Assembly: GCA_036873135.1 (NCBI GenBank) | Contig: JAPTYO010000007.1 | Coordinates: 912,763 to 976,762 of the forward strand | From: Clarkia xantiana subsp. parviflora | Taxonomy: Eukaryota > Streptophyta > Magnoliopsida > Myrtales > Onagraceae | Length of the DNA: 64,000 nucleotides | Direction: 5' to 3' | The notes under the pieces: model-generated | The model's database searches: none | What the model was told of the DNA's origin: nothing | Seen by the model: only the letters and a program-made list of their open reading frames with translations | Made by a program: the position numbers and the translations under genes | Part shown: in pieces, positions 12,108-24,900 of the stretch | Layout of the letters: each line of letters begins with the position of its first letter | How positions within the stretch are numbered: the first letter of the stretch is position 1

Positions 12108-12620
12108 GGGTTAACAAGTATTTGGTCCATGATATTTGATCACTTTTGGGTTTTGGTCCATGATGTTTTTTTTTTCCCCATAGATTTGGTACCATATATT
12201 TGCGGATTTTTCTAGTTTTGGTCCGACTGTTACATTCCGTCCATTTTTTTCATTAAGTGACATGTGCAAATCACGTGATACACCATAAACTTTCAATTTT
12301 GTTTAAATTTGGAGGAATTGACATTAAACTAGGTTTGGGATGTCAATTCCCCCAAATTTGACTCATTAAACCTAGTTCAATTCACCCAAATTGAACTAGA
12401 TTTAGGGTGTCAATTCTTCCAGATTTGAACAAAATTGAAAGTTTAGGGTGGATCACGTGACTTGCACACGTCACTTAACAGAAAAAATGGACGGAATGTA
12501 AAAGTCGGACCAAAAGTAGAAAAATCTGCAAACATATGGTGCTAAAACTAGGCAAAAAAAACATCATGGACTAAAACCCAAAAACGGTCAAACTTCATGG
12601 ACCAAAAGACCCGTTAACCC
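12108..12620. mobile_element. Mutator-like MITE (GGGTTAAC ends) with 9-bp target duplication
   Basis: 513-bp element with long terminal inverted repeats: the left end GGGTTAACAAGTATTTGGTC and the inverse of the right end GGGTTAACGGGTCTTTTGGT correspond for well over 100 bp with mismatches. A perfect 9-bp direct repeat TAATATTTT flanks it (12099-12107 and 12621-12629). No coding capacity. The same family recurs at 19719 and 50872. Confidence 0.9.
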
Positions 12621-13227
12621 TAATATTTTTGGGTAGGTACCTATCAGTTAGCATTTTTTATGGCTACAAAAATCGAGTTTAATTAACTTATATGTATACA
12701 TTATAATGCTCGAACAGTCTTGTGAGTAGTTCGAGCCGAGTATTATCGAACTCGACATACCAAAAATCTCGACTCGAAATTTTTCAAGTTGAATTCAAGT
12801 TTTAAACTGAATTGATTCCGACTTCCAAGTAATTCATAAGTAGTTTAAATCTCTTACATCATAATATTTCGTGCTCACTAAATTTAACATAATTAGTTTA
12901 TTGACACATACGATAACACATGATACACAATTTGCCACCCAAAATCATATACTATGTGAGAGTTTCCGTGGGAGCTAAGTTTTGCCGACCAAGTCAACCA
13001 TGAGATGTAGTCACAACAATAGATGTAATGGAGTCATTCTATTGATGACATATACCTAATTACGTACAACACCACAATAAGAAATTTGAATAACTAAAAA
13101 TAATTGGTTGACACAACAACTCTATAAATAAATCATTGCTCCTACTAAGAATTCCATAAATCTAATTATTAAGCAAACCATATCTTCATCTAGTCTCTCT
13201 GCAGAAACACAACAACATTCAAGAACA
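12621..13227. other. Upstream region of the HMA-domain gene
   Basis: Contains a short stretch rich in TCGA words (about 12705-12800) resembling the interior of the hAT-like element at 51952. The last 120 bp are the likely core promoter and 5' leader (CTCTATAAATA at about 13121-13131). Confidence 0.5.
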
Positions 13228-13668
13228 ATGAAGGTAACACAATTACTTACTCACTCACTCATCTTATAGTAATATAGATACAACTATTTTAATGTAATTA
13301 GTAGAAGGTTTCTTAATTTGCTTACTTAAATGCAGAAAACTGTAGTGAAAGTGAACATTAAAGGTGACAAGTGCAAGAGGGGAATCCTGAAAGCTACTGC
13401 GAAACTCGACGGTATCGATCAGATGGCAGTAGACGTTGAAAAGGGGACGCTAACGGTTATTGGGGAAGTGGATCCGATCATGATAGTTGAGCAACTGAGG
13501 AAATCGTCGCTAAATATGAAATCAGCGCAGATTGTGAGCGTTGGACCTCCACCAAAGAAGGCGTCTGCAGATGATCAGGCCAACGTTCAATACTCTTATC
13601 CTGCGTTTAGTAATTACTTCAATCTTCATCCTCATGCGCAGTCTTGGGGTGCGTTTGATAGATGGTAG
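13228..13668 (+). CDS. HMA-fold heavy-metal-associated-like plant protein lacking CxxC
   Basis: Exon 1 is only six coding bases (13228-13233, ATGAAG) and exon 2 is 13336-13668, giving 112 residues starting MKKTVVKVNIKGDKCKRG. Residues 1-72 fit the beta-alpha-beta-beta-alpha-beta HMA fold: VVKVNI, KRGILKATAKLDGI, AVDVEKGTLTVIGEV, DPIMIVEQLRK and AQIVSVGP. The metal loop normally reads MxCxxC but here is GDKCKRG, with a single cysteine. The C-terminus (ends WGAFDRW) has no CaaX prenylation box. The protein therefore belongs with the metal-site-degenerate HPP/HIPP group of plant HMA proteins, several of which are known as stress- or pathogen-related partners rather than metal carriers. The two-codon first exon is usual in this family. 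Direct metal transport is unlikely. Confidence 0.85.
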
Positions 13669-16341
13669 TTCAATATCCTGCTCTATTATATATAGAGTGT
13701 ATGTTTCGGGTTAAGCATCAATCAGTAGTAAAAAAATAAAAGCAGATGTCATTTCAGTAGTGATGGTGATGTATATATAATTATTTATGTATAGTTATTT
13801 TATATAAGTGGAGATGATTATGATAATGATTTAGAGTGCTTTCAAGTTACATTTTTCAATAAGAAACATATGTTTTAAGCATTGCAAAAATGTAGAAGTA
13901 TCTTTGTATTTAGTATCAATAGTTTGTGATTTTTTTTTTTTTATTTATATTGGTAAAGTTTGTTGGTTAACTAAAACTGCTATAATATCAGCTTATCCTT
14001 GTAATACATGTTAACAGAGTATGAATGAATTTAAGTAGAATGAATAGATATCTAGCTCTTGTTATATATATTTGGCCAAATCTAGCTCTTGTTATATATT
14101 CTCCTTTTCTATTACAATAGTCTTAATCCAAATAGTACATAATACATTTATTATTATATATATCTAAATAAAAATAGTCAAGTACGAATTAAATGAGTGG
14201 CACTTTTTTCCATAGAGTAATAATAAATTAATAATATAAATATATATAATAGGACATACATACACGGATAAATTAATAGCCATCCTTTTCAAAGTTGACT
14301 TTTGATGGTCGGGGTATATATTAGCTGGTGAAATCTAATTAACTTGATGGTTGCATATGTTTTGCTTATAAACAATTTACTAGTTTTTTACTTTTATGAC
14401 AATTTTTTAGACCGGATTTCGGTTAGTGGATAAAGCGAAACATAAGCTATCAAATTCTCCGTAAGTGAATTCCACAGTAGCAAATTCTAAAAAATATTAG
14501 CTAACAAAATCGATTGCAAAGCGAAACATAAGCTAACAATTTATATATATATATAAAAAACTTCATATAGCAATTTATTTGAGTGTTCAAACACGAGTTA
14601 GCAATTTACAAGATTATCACCTTAGTAAAATAATTTAGTCAATATCTTATCATACTTATAAAAGTAGGTACTACTTATTATTTAATTATTAAGTGTATGT
14701 AAAAAAATAGAAATAAAGGGTCATATTTTGTCTTTCTTTCATGTCTGTTTAGTTTAATATATTTTTTATGTAAAGTGCATGAAAAACTTATTATAATAAT
14801 TTTACATAGTATATATATTTTAAAAGTGAGAGTCATTTATTTTTACATAATACACTCCTTAAATATAATGAATGTACAATTTGTGCCACTCATTAGCTAA
14901 ATTTATTTATTTAACTTTTTCTTCCCCTCATGACTAGAACCGCATTTTTTACCTAACTCACCTTTAATGTTCGCATAGCACATTTAATTTGTCTGCATAT
15001 TTTTTTTCCGGGATACGTGCAATTCTCGCGTTCACAACATATATAATGCATTCTTTTTCATGAAGGTATTATTGGATGCATAATCATCCGTACCAAACTA
15101 ACTACTTATTAAATTCGACCTCTATGTCTTGTTGCACTATCTGTTTATTTATCATCAAACGAGCTCGTCAAACCTAGAATCAGCATAATTGAACTGTGAA
15201 GAATTCATTTAATCATATAATGTAGGATAAAAGCAAACTTTGGAGATGAAGTGAAAGTATATATATAAATAAAGACAATACCTTTAACTACATTAAATAA
15301 ATTTTGGCAAAAAAAAAAACTACATTAAATAAATAATAATGACACAATTGCTTATACAATTAATCCTAACTATTTTTTAAGTTGGTTGTTGATATTTAAT
15401 AATAAAATATATTTAAATAATATGATTAAGAAAAAATATGGGAGACCTACTATTATCTAAACATTTTTGTTTATATATTCCTTAAAGTACACATAAATAG
15501 TTCATGTGATAAAAATATATATAAAACCATGCTCTTAAGATCATCCACAATGATTTTACATAATTTGTATTCCTTAAAGTTTCTATATTATGTACACTTT
15601 TAGTAATAATTAAAATTAAGACACATATAAAATAATATTTATTATATAATTGTTTTATTTAATTATATTATTTAAATATATTTTATTATTAATTTTTTCA
15701 ACAACCGTCAATAATCTATTAATATTAATTATGAAATGAATTAGTTTAAAATTTAAAAATTAGTTTTGTAATGATATGGTAATACACCGTAGATTATATA
15801 AAAAAAACATAATTAACCCACTTATGTAGTGATATATATAGTGTTTGGAATTTGGATGCTCTAATACAAACTTAAACCGGAAAACATCAAATATGAGATA
15901 AAATATGAGATAAAACGTATGAGAAAAAAAGAAAAAAACGAAGAAGAAACACAGAAGGTAATGAAAATTGAAATGAATAAAAAAATGGAAGAAAGTTCCA
16001 ATGACAGATGTTAAGCCTCTGACTAAGCTCTCCAATCTTCAACTCAACCCAGCTAGAGCCGATACAATTATTTCCAAATTTTCCAAATTCAAACACCGAG
16101 ATATACATTGATTGATACAACCCACCGCTTTCCCCTGATTTTCAGGTCCGAATTTGCGTTGATTTGACCTCAAGAAACGGACAGGCGGTCACTTCTCGGA
16201 TCTCGGCGGTCGAAAACTCGAGATTCAAGGCCTCTTTCTGCAACGAGAGTGAATGAAGAAGATGATTCGAGAAAGAGAGAGGTGAGGTAGAATAAGAAGA
16301 ATTGAGATTTAAAATTTCTGGAGGTTTGGTGGAGATAAACA
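13669..16341. other. Long AT-rich intergenic region
   Basis: About 2.7 kb between the HMA gene and the BAK1-like gene with no supported coding region. Short reading frames at 15760-16363 are low complexity or overlap the BAK1 leader. The last 300 bp are probably BAK1 5' UTR. Confidence 0.55.
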
Positions 16342-19300
16342 ATGGAGAGGGCGATCTGTGCATTTCTTTGGTTAATTTTAGTATCTCGTCTCTTGCCTGG
16401 AGTTGCTGGTAACGCAGAAGGTGACTTTAACCCTATCCATCAATTTATGTTCTGTTTCTTGCTGGAGAAATTTGTTATTATTAGAATGATTCTCTTGTTT
16501 CCTCATTTATAGGTCCTGTTCAACACTTGCGATTATTGCGTTGATTCTGATCGCTGCTTAAATGTTCTTGCCAATGAGGATTTTGAGCTCTCTGCTGCTC
16601 TGACTTAATCGAATTGCTCTTTTGCGTAATGTTGTTGCTTGATGTCTTTCTAATTCTCTTCTGGATGATAATTGGAGATAAGGCTGTGAAGGAGTTAGTC
16701 TACAACTTTTACCTGATGAAGTCTCAGGAGCTCATCCCATTTCTCTAAAAATAAATAAACTTGAATTTAGCATATGCATAGAAACTAGAAAGTACTTCCA
16801 ATAGTAGCAAAAAACAATGTGGAATCTTTTCTTGTGATGGCCTATTTCATTTATCTTATTACATTGGTCTATTAAGATTTTCGGGTTTTTTTTTGGCCAA
16901 AATTTTCTAGTTTATTGAATTACACTTTTTGGATGATTTTTTGTCACACACTATTATGTTTGCAGTCAAGGGAAGGAATGAATTCGAGCAATTTCTTTAT
17001 GGTTTTATAGGAGGGATTAGATTCAGGAAATGCAAAACAAATGAACTAGTTATTCTGGTGCCAGATATTCAGTTTTATGCTCTGACTTTCTATCTTGTTT
17101 TGGGATGTAATGTTCCTAATCCTCAAAATAACAGCTGAGGAAACTTCAACTTTGTTGTATAGGCGATGCATTGAATGCTTTGAAGACAAATTTAGCTGAT
17201 CCAAATAATGTTTTGCAAAGTTGGGATCCCACCCTTGTGAGTCCTTGCACATGGTTTCATGTAACCTGCAATAACGATAACAGTGTTACACGAGTGTAAG
17301 TACTAATGCCTTCCTTTTTATTTTTTCTCCATGATTTCTGATTATCTTCTTTTTTTTCTTCGATGATATTCTGCATTGATTTTATTAAGAAAGTGTCTGT
17401 AAAAGTTTGCTGAACATCATCTCCTTAGGGATCTTGGAAATGCGAATTTATCTGGACAGTTGGTTTCCCAGCTCGGTCAACTCACATATCTGCAGTATCT
17501 GTAAGTAGTCATTCGAAATTGAAGAACTGCTGATAATACTGGTATTGCTTCACAATCATCAAATTGTGCTCGACTCTTTGATTACAGGGAACTCTATAGC
17601 AATAACATAAGTGGGAGAATCCCTGAGGAGCTTGGTAATTTGACCAGCTTGGTCAGTTTGGATCTGTACCTCAACAATCTCAATGGTCCTATTCCAGTCA
17701 CATTGGGAAAGCTCAAGAAGCTGCGTTTCCTGTATGTAAATAACCTTTCTCTTATTTTCATGATAATTCATTTGCCAACGTCGTGTCGTTCTTTGAATAA
17801 ATTATCTCCGTATGATATTGTGCTTTCATTTGCTGTTGTAGATTTATAGTATGATTCTTTCTTGAATTATAAAATCAAACCTTTCTCATTTTCTTGCAAT
17901 TATAAGATCAAACCTCTTATGTTTGGTCTGACAGGCGTCTCAACAACAACAGTCTCACAGGAACCATACCTGTGTCTTTAACTGCAATAGATACATTACA
18001 AGTCCTGTGAGTTATTTATACATAATCACTACCTGCATTATGTAGCTGCCTAGTGTAAAAGTGTACTCTTTAGCCAACCGTGATGCTGACTGTTATTTCT
18101 TTTTATTTTTGGCTATGTTTGTAAATTTCAGTGATCTTTCCTACAATGATCTGACAGGAGATACACCGGTGAACGGATCCTTTTCACTGTTTACGCCAAT
18201 AAGGTATTGTGTTAGTGAAATCTTTTGCACTGGATTTTAAATCTTTAAGCTGTTATTTGGACATTCAAATATTTGTTTTCCTTATCTTTCAGTTTTGTGG
18301 GCAACAATCTCACTGCTCCACCGGCCTCTCCACCACCTCCTTTCTCTCCAACACCATCCGCTTCTTCAGGTTTGTTAGTAGAAAAATGTGATTTCCAAGA
18401 ATTATCTGTTGTTTTTTCTGGCCAAATAATTATTTCTTCAGAATTTGAAACTCTTATGGAGAAGATTTCAAAAACATTATCATCTTTGGATCTAACTATA
18501 AGGATAAAAATATTTAAACTTTGAGAAGGTAGTAGTGTGACTGGTGCTATTGCTGGAGGAGTTGCTGCTGGTGCAGCTCTGCTGTTTGCTGCCCCTGCAA
18601 TTGTACTTGCATATTGGCGAAGGAAGAAGCCTGAAGATCATTTCTTCGATGTACCAGGTTCGTGGTTTTTTTTTTTTCTTTCTCAAATAGGGTTAAGACG
18701 CACAGAGATAGTCAATTTCAACATTTTAAACTTCAGACACCAAAATCGAACATAGAGCAAACTTCAGACAGTTTATAGGTTATTAACCCTTTTAAATAAT
18801 ATACTTTTCTTGAATTTTTTTTTTTCTCTCCTGATTGTGTCTTCTTCTCCACCTTGATTTTTGTTTATGGTAGCTGAGGAGGATCCTGAAGTCCATCTTG
18901 GGCAACTTAAAAGGTTTCAACTTCGTGAACTGCAAGTTGCAACAGACAACTTTAGCCACAAAAACATTCTGGGTAGAGGAGGATTTGGCAAGGTTTATAA
19001 AGGACGTTTAGCAGATGGCACTCTAGTGGCAGTGAAACGATTGAAAGAGGAACGCACTCAAGGCGGTGAGATGCAATTCCAAACCGAAGTAGAGTTGATT
19101 AGCATGGCTGTGCATCGAAACTTGCTTCGGCTACGTGGTTTTTGCATGACACCAACCGAACGCTTGCTCGTCTATCCTTACATGGCCAATGGCAGTGTAG
19201 CTTCTTGCTTAAGAGGTAACAATGCTCGAATGAACAAAGACCCAAGTTCAAAAATTGGTTTTTTAATTTGTTGTTGGGAATTGTGTAGAGCGGCACGAGG

Positions 19301-20524
19301 CACAGCCGCCGTTGAGTTGGTTGAATCGGCAGCGGATTGCATTAGGGTCTGCAAGGGGGCTTGCGTACTTGCACGATCACTGTGATCCGAAGATTATCCA
19401 CCGAGATGTGAAAGCAGCAAATATTTTGCTAGACGAAGAATTTGAAGCGGTAGTTGGAGATTTCGGTTTGGCAAAGCTCATGGACTACAAAGACACGCAT
19501 GTCACGACTGCTGTGCGTGGAACGATTGGGCATATCGCTCCGGAGTACTTGTCAACAGGAAAATCGTCGGAAAAGACGGATGTTTTTGGGTATGGGGTGA
19601 TGCTTCTTGAGCTCATAACTGGGCAGAGGGCTTTCGATCTTGCTCGGCTTGCAAATGATGATGATGTTATGCTGCTTGATTGGGTATTCTTCACTCTTTA
19701 TCATCTCAATCTAAAAATGGTTAACAACATAGTTTGGTCCATGATGTTTGACAATTTTTGGGTTTTGGTCAATGGTGTTTTCTTTTGCATAGTTTTGGTA
19801 CCATATGTTTGCAGATTTTTCTAGTTTTGGTCCGACCGTTACATTCTGTCCATTTATTCCGTTAAGTGACATGTGCAAGTCACTTAATCCACCCTAAACT
19901 TTCAATTTTGTTCAAATTTGGAGTAATTGACTCATTGAACTAGGTTTAGGGTGTCAATTCCCCCAAAATTGAACAAAATTGCAAGTTTATGGTAGAACAC
20001 GTGACTTGCACATGTCACTTAACGGAAAAAATGGACGGATGTAACGATTAGACCAAAACTAGAAAAATCTGCAAACATATAACCAACACTAGACAAATAA
20101 AAAAACATCATGGACCAAAATCCAAAAGTGGTCAAACATCATGGATCTGTTAACCCATTAAAAATCTAATCTTTATGGCCAATTTGTCACCTTTATTGGT
20201 GTTTTGCAGGTGAAAGGGCTCTTGAAAGATAAGAGGGTGGAGGCATTGGTGGACGCGGACCTGGAAGGGAATTACGAAGACGAGGCGGTTGAGCAGCTAA
20301 TCCAAGTGGCACTGCTATGCACGCAGAGCAACCCGATGGAGAGACCGAAGATGTCGGAAGTGGTGAGAATGCTGGAAGGAGACGGGTTGGCGGAGAGATG
20401 GGAGGAATGGCAGAAGGAGGAGATGTTCAGGCAAGATTTCACCCATACCCACCATCCACATGCAGACTGGATCCTCGACTCCACATCCAATCTCCGACCC
20501 GACGAATTGTCGGGTCCTAGATAG
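16342..20524 (+). CDS. BAK1: LRR receptor-like kinase co-receptor, BAK1/SERK3 type
   Basis: Plasma-membrane co-receptor kinase that pairs with ligand-binding LRR receptors such as BRI1 and FLS2. Eleven exons join in frame: 16342-16420, 17163-17295, 17429-17500, 17588-17731, 17935-18006, 18132-18203, 18293-18369, 18529-18657, 18874-19215, 19289-19683 and 20210-20524, giving 609 residues. It shows a signal peptide, an LRR cap with [16 protein letters not shown], about five LRRs (exons in 72-bp multiples), a short SPP-rich hinge ([12 protein letters not shown]), a membrane segment, then the kinase. Kinase motifs are [25 protein letters not shown] (about 411), DFG (about 430) and [10 protein letters not shown]. 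The hinge and the tail ([12 protein letters not shown] ... ELSGPR) match SERK3/BAK1 rather than SERK1/2, which have an extra Cys pair before the hinge. Arabidopsis BAK1 is 615 residues as I recall. Introns 8 and 10 carry Mutator-like MITE copies. Confidence 0.95.
18690..18789. mobile_element. Short deletion derivative of the GGGTTAAG Mutator-like MITE
   Basis: 100 bp starting GGGTTAAG and ending with TTATAGGTTATTAACCC, related to the element at 3593 (shared words CTTCAGACACCAAAAT and GCAAACTTCAGACAGTTTAT). The flanks TCTCAAATA and TTTTAAATA match at 7 of 9 positions, an eroded 9-bp duplication. It lies in intron 8 of the BAK1-like gene. Confidence 0.65.
19719..20156. mobile_element. Mutator-like MITE (GGTTAAC family) in BAK1 intron 10
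   Basis: 438-bp inverted-repeat element of the same family as 12108 (ends GGTTAACA... and ...CTGTTAACCC; shared interior TTCCGTTAAGTGACATGTGC). The left end has lost one G. Flanks TCTAAAAAT and ATTAAAAAT match at 7 of 9 positions. It starts 35 bp after the exon 10 donor and ends 53 bp before exon 11. Confidence 0.8.
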
Positions 20525-20950
20525 CCACCCCCAAATTTGTAGTGTTGGATGTATAATGTAAGTATGTATGTATACCATTTGTGCATATGGTTTTGTCTCT
20601 ATATATATACATTGGATTTGGTGTAGTACTAGGGTGGTTCATAGGATTTATAGTTAGTATTTTATTCGGTGTAGGTGATGATTATTCTAAGTATAGAGTA
20701 TATTTTGTGAAGTAAGTATGAAGTGTTACCTTGATGATGGGGCTCTTATAGAACTCTTCATGAAAAAAAATGGAGCGTGTTTACATACATAAATGAGGTG
20801 ATAGACGTACCCAAATATCGAGTATTTTTATTGAAACGTAAGTTTATTCTTGAAGAAAATATAACAGGACTTTCATTATTTTGTGTAAGACTCTTTTACA
20901 TTATTTTGGTATAACATCCCATTATTTTGTGTACCTTGTACTGGACACTG
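20525..20950. other. BAK1 3' UTR and flank
   Basis: AT-rich 3' flank after the BAK1 stop. No further gene. Confidence 0.5.
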
Positions 20951-21605
20951 TTTGAGGATACCATAACGTTTGTCGCGCCGAGAAGAAGAGTTAGTACATT
21001 GCGATTGGGTTCGGGAGCGGAATGGTTCACACGGCCGCTACGCCCGTCATGAATGGTTCGGGAGCGGAATGGTTCACATTGCGATTGGGGTTATCACGAT
21101 GGAGTTCATATGGCCGCTACGCCTGTCTTGTTCGGATCATGAGTGGCCCGAATGTAAGAACATCATCGACCCGATAACTCCTCTCAAGATGATTTGGGCC
21201 ATGACTGGGAAATGGAATAATGGTTGGCTAAGCGGAGGAATATGCATTCGACGATGAGTAAGAGGCCCGTTAGGGTTTTACTCATGCGAGGCTCGGCAGA
21301 GGCCAATCGGGACATGAGGCCCGTGTTGGCGGTTCATGATGTTTCTAGCGTGGGGGTATTGCTTCCGAGCGGGATTCTGACGGCCCGATACTTGAAACAT
21401 ATCAAAGGGGACGGGTGTTTGGGCTTAGAGATCGTGATCCTCGGGCTTCTCTTTAAGCGCAGACTCGTATTGGTTCTACGTACTCAAGGGATAGATCATA
21501 ATGCGTGCTTTCCCAAAGCAGCGTCTCCGACAGGTTTCGACCTTGGGTCGCCCACGGGAACGCAACCCGCTTTACCAGTTGGTCCAACCAACCTTGGTTA
21601 GTATC
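20951..21605. other. GC-rich island of unknown origin between convergent genes
   Basis: Composition changes abruptly to roughly 50% GC. It contains an internal duplication of a motif with GGTTCGGGAGCGGAATGGTT (about 21013 and 21055). Overlapping plus-strand frames of 95 and 125 codons (20970-21257, 21224-21601) are open but resemble nothing I recognise. It could be an organelle DNA insertion or a fragment of a retroelement; neither could be shown from the sequence alone. Confidence 0.45.
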
Positions 21606-21945
21606 CGTTCATCCTTATAGCCTCCTTTGATGCATGCTAACAACAGTGTATTATTTCTTGAAATTCTTCTTATGTAACAGTTGCAAAGAGTAAATTAGGT
21701 AAACAGAACTTACACATATATCCTCCATATCATCATCCCACTTTGGACAAGATGCCAAATCTGCCAAAAGATGTCAGCTGGGAAGTATTAGGGAAAGAAC
21801 AATCTAGATCAATTTACAGCTAATAATGTACAAAGTATTCTTCCCTAACAAGACACTGCCCTCATTGAGAAGAAACCTGCCTCCAAGCAATCCCAGACAA
21901 CCAATATGGAATGGAACTAGTTATGGCTTATTTGTGGCCACCCCG
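21606..21945. other. RAE1 3' flank
   Basis: AT-rich stretch likely holding the RAE1 3' UTR (minus strand). Nothing else seen. Confidence 0.45.
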
Positions 21946-24900
21946 TTACTTCCGACCGCTACTGAGTCGTGGCTTCCCTTTAACCTCTGACTCCTGGGGC
22001 AGATTTAAAAGTAGAGCACCAACAAGGATGAGTTAAACGTATGTATGTATATTGGCCGTAATTGGCCAGAACCCTAAGCCCTAAATCGGCCGGAATTGGC
22101 TGGTCTACTTTTGGAATTTTGAAAATTGGCAACTCACGTGACCACATTCTGTCCAGTTTAACCCAAAAAATAGACGGAGACACCAAATAGCAACAGACAT
22201 GAAAATTCAGACAGTCTTTGTAAAACTCAGACACCAAACTGACACATAGGTCAAAATTGGGACAGTTTTTAGGTTCTTAACCCTTTTAAAAATGATTGTA
22301 GATCTGAATTTGGTTTGTGGAGTACGTACCTGAGGTAAGTGCATGTAGATGTATGACTTTGCAGTTGCAGGATTGTGATTCTCAGCACCCTTGCTCCAGT
22401 CATAGCAAACCTAGAAAGAAAATTAACCCGAAAAAGCAAAAGACAGGTGGAGTCAACATTGTATATGCCATCAACAGAAAGAACCTGTATATCTATTATC
22501 ACAGACTATACGGCACAGGTGTTCCTACCGCATATGCAAAGATTGATCCATCATTGTTGAAAGCACTGCAGGGTATAGGATGGCTGCACCTTGACATTGC
22601 CTGAAATTTGTTACCAGATCAAATCCATTATATTAAAGTCGAACATAAATTTAAGCTATCATGGGGCTATCATAACATAAAATAGTACTGTGACTGAAAA
22701 TTTTTATGAATTACGCAAAGTAGGTAAGCAAATGGTAATTGGTTGGTTAGGAGAGAGTTGGATTGTCGGAAAAAGCCAACTCCGCTATAAATGGTCAAAT
22801 ATAAAAGTAAAATAAGACAGCATGCTTCATTGAGAAGATCATACTGTTCCCAGTGTAATTTTTCATTATAAAAGCTTGTTGCAGATTAATTGCATAGATA
22901 ACATAAAAAAATTCTGTCAACTAAAATAAAAGAGCTCATAAAGTTTCCTGTTTCCTGCCCTCTATCGTGCTGCTTTCGTTTTTGTTTAGGGTATAACGAT
23001 AATTACAGGAAGTTCTCAAAATCTGTCAAGTACATGCTCATTATTATACATAACCATGCTACATGAAAAATAAAACTTACTGTGAATAACTGCTTCAACA
23101 TGTTCTAATTCCATGCTTTCTATAGTCTGTCATGCCGCAACATGTTACACATAGACTACCCCATAGATAGAACTTTAAACAAGTATTTACCTTCAGCCTC
23201 TGTTTGCTATCTTTGTCCCAAAAATTGAAAGCACCATCTGATCCAGATGTTGCAAATGTGTGATGCACCTGAAAAAAAAAAAAAGAAAAAAAAAAGAATT
23301 ATATCAAAAGGTAAAGTTTCAACTCAACCAAATCTGTTGCACAAATGGCATAGTTGCAAGAGGAGGAGCTGGAACTGCACAAGCATGTGTTTATTTCAAT
23401 AGGTATTAGGAATTGTATTGTATTGACTTGATTGAATTTCAATAGGTATTAGAAATATATACATAGGTTACAAGTAAGGAATTAGGAAATAAATTTATGT
23501 TATAAGATACAATATAATCTAAGAAGATATACTAGAATAAACGTAATCCTTATTTCCAAATCTATATCCCTAATAGTGTTTTCATTAGCCAGATACTTCA
23601 GCAATAAATTATGTATTAGGTTTTCAAACTCTTCACAAAGACTCAATATGAGATTCTTAACATATTCTCGGTATTCCAAAAAAATCTAATATCAAGGCCA
23701 CTTCATGCATAAGCTCTCCAGTTTAAAGACTTTCACATGCATAAATAATGTGGATTTTTATCTTCAGTTGATGAATGAACCTAATATTTCCTTGTAAAAG
23801 GATGTTACTGAATAGAGATTTTCATCTGTTTTTCATTGTTCATACTAGCAGAACGGCGGTCAGTAGTACATAGTGTGAATAATGGAGATACATAAGCATA
23901 TGCATGAAGAGCTGGTAACAATGACAAGGAAAGCTAATCTTTCATACAGTTTAAGGAAATCTAGAACTAGACTCACAAAGAACAGGTTTTGATCATAACT
24001 CATGAAAAGCTACACCCGGTGCTAGTGGCACCCAGTATGGTTTTTGTAAATATTGTGCTTCTAGTTTGTGACTGAAACTGCACTGTCATGAGAATCTTGA
24101 CAATGACCACGAGAATTAGAAACAGAGATCTTCTAATGGCGAGAGAGGATCTTACAGGATGGAAGTTCAGGGCATTCACTGAATATATATCATTTCCCTC
24201 CCTGTGGCACTTGAATGTGAAGTTCTTACTCTGTTGTGAATCATCCAGATGATGCACACCTACCCTTCCTTCTATTGAGCCAACCTGATTGGAAATAGAA
24301 AAACTAAGCATTGCTTTGGAAAAGTCCAAAGCAGTGTAGAATAGCAGCACAAGGAAAAGCTGTTATACAAAACCCTATGAAAGTTGATGATAGTAGTTAC
24401 TAGATATGAGTAGGAAAAAAGAGAACTAGCCATAAGCCCATTCAAAGAAACTATCACAGGAAATGAAGATTTACTCCACCTGACTAGGGAAACAGAGTAC
24501 AATCCAGCAGAACGATGTAGGACTATCAGAGGCAATGAAAATGTATTCTATTAAGTATGCTATAAACATCTAATCTAGCACTAAGACTCACCATCTTTCC
24601 TCAGTGTGAACAAGTATTGGACCCAATAAATAACATCTCCAGCAAAGAGCAGAACAATTAAATTTGCAAAATTATACAGCCGCATTATGTTGAAAGCATA
24701 AACAAAATTTCATGAACCTCTCTCCTACATATAATCTAAAAAAAAATGTGCATTTCTTGAAGATTTAAGAAAACTAAAGAACAATAAACTATCATTCCTA
24801 AGTTGCACTATAAACTAAAGAACAATAAACTATCATACCTAAGTTGCACTGCAAATACTTCTTACAAGCCACTCTAACAATATAACAAAATGATAACCAT

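Noticed and set aside
15760..16363. Several overlapping minus-strand frames upstream of BAK1
   Set aside because: Low-complexity Phe/Leu-rich translation of A-rich DNA and BAK1 leader sequence; no domain.
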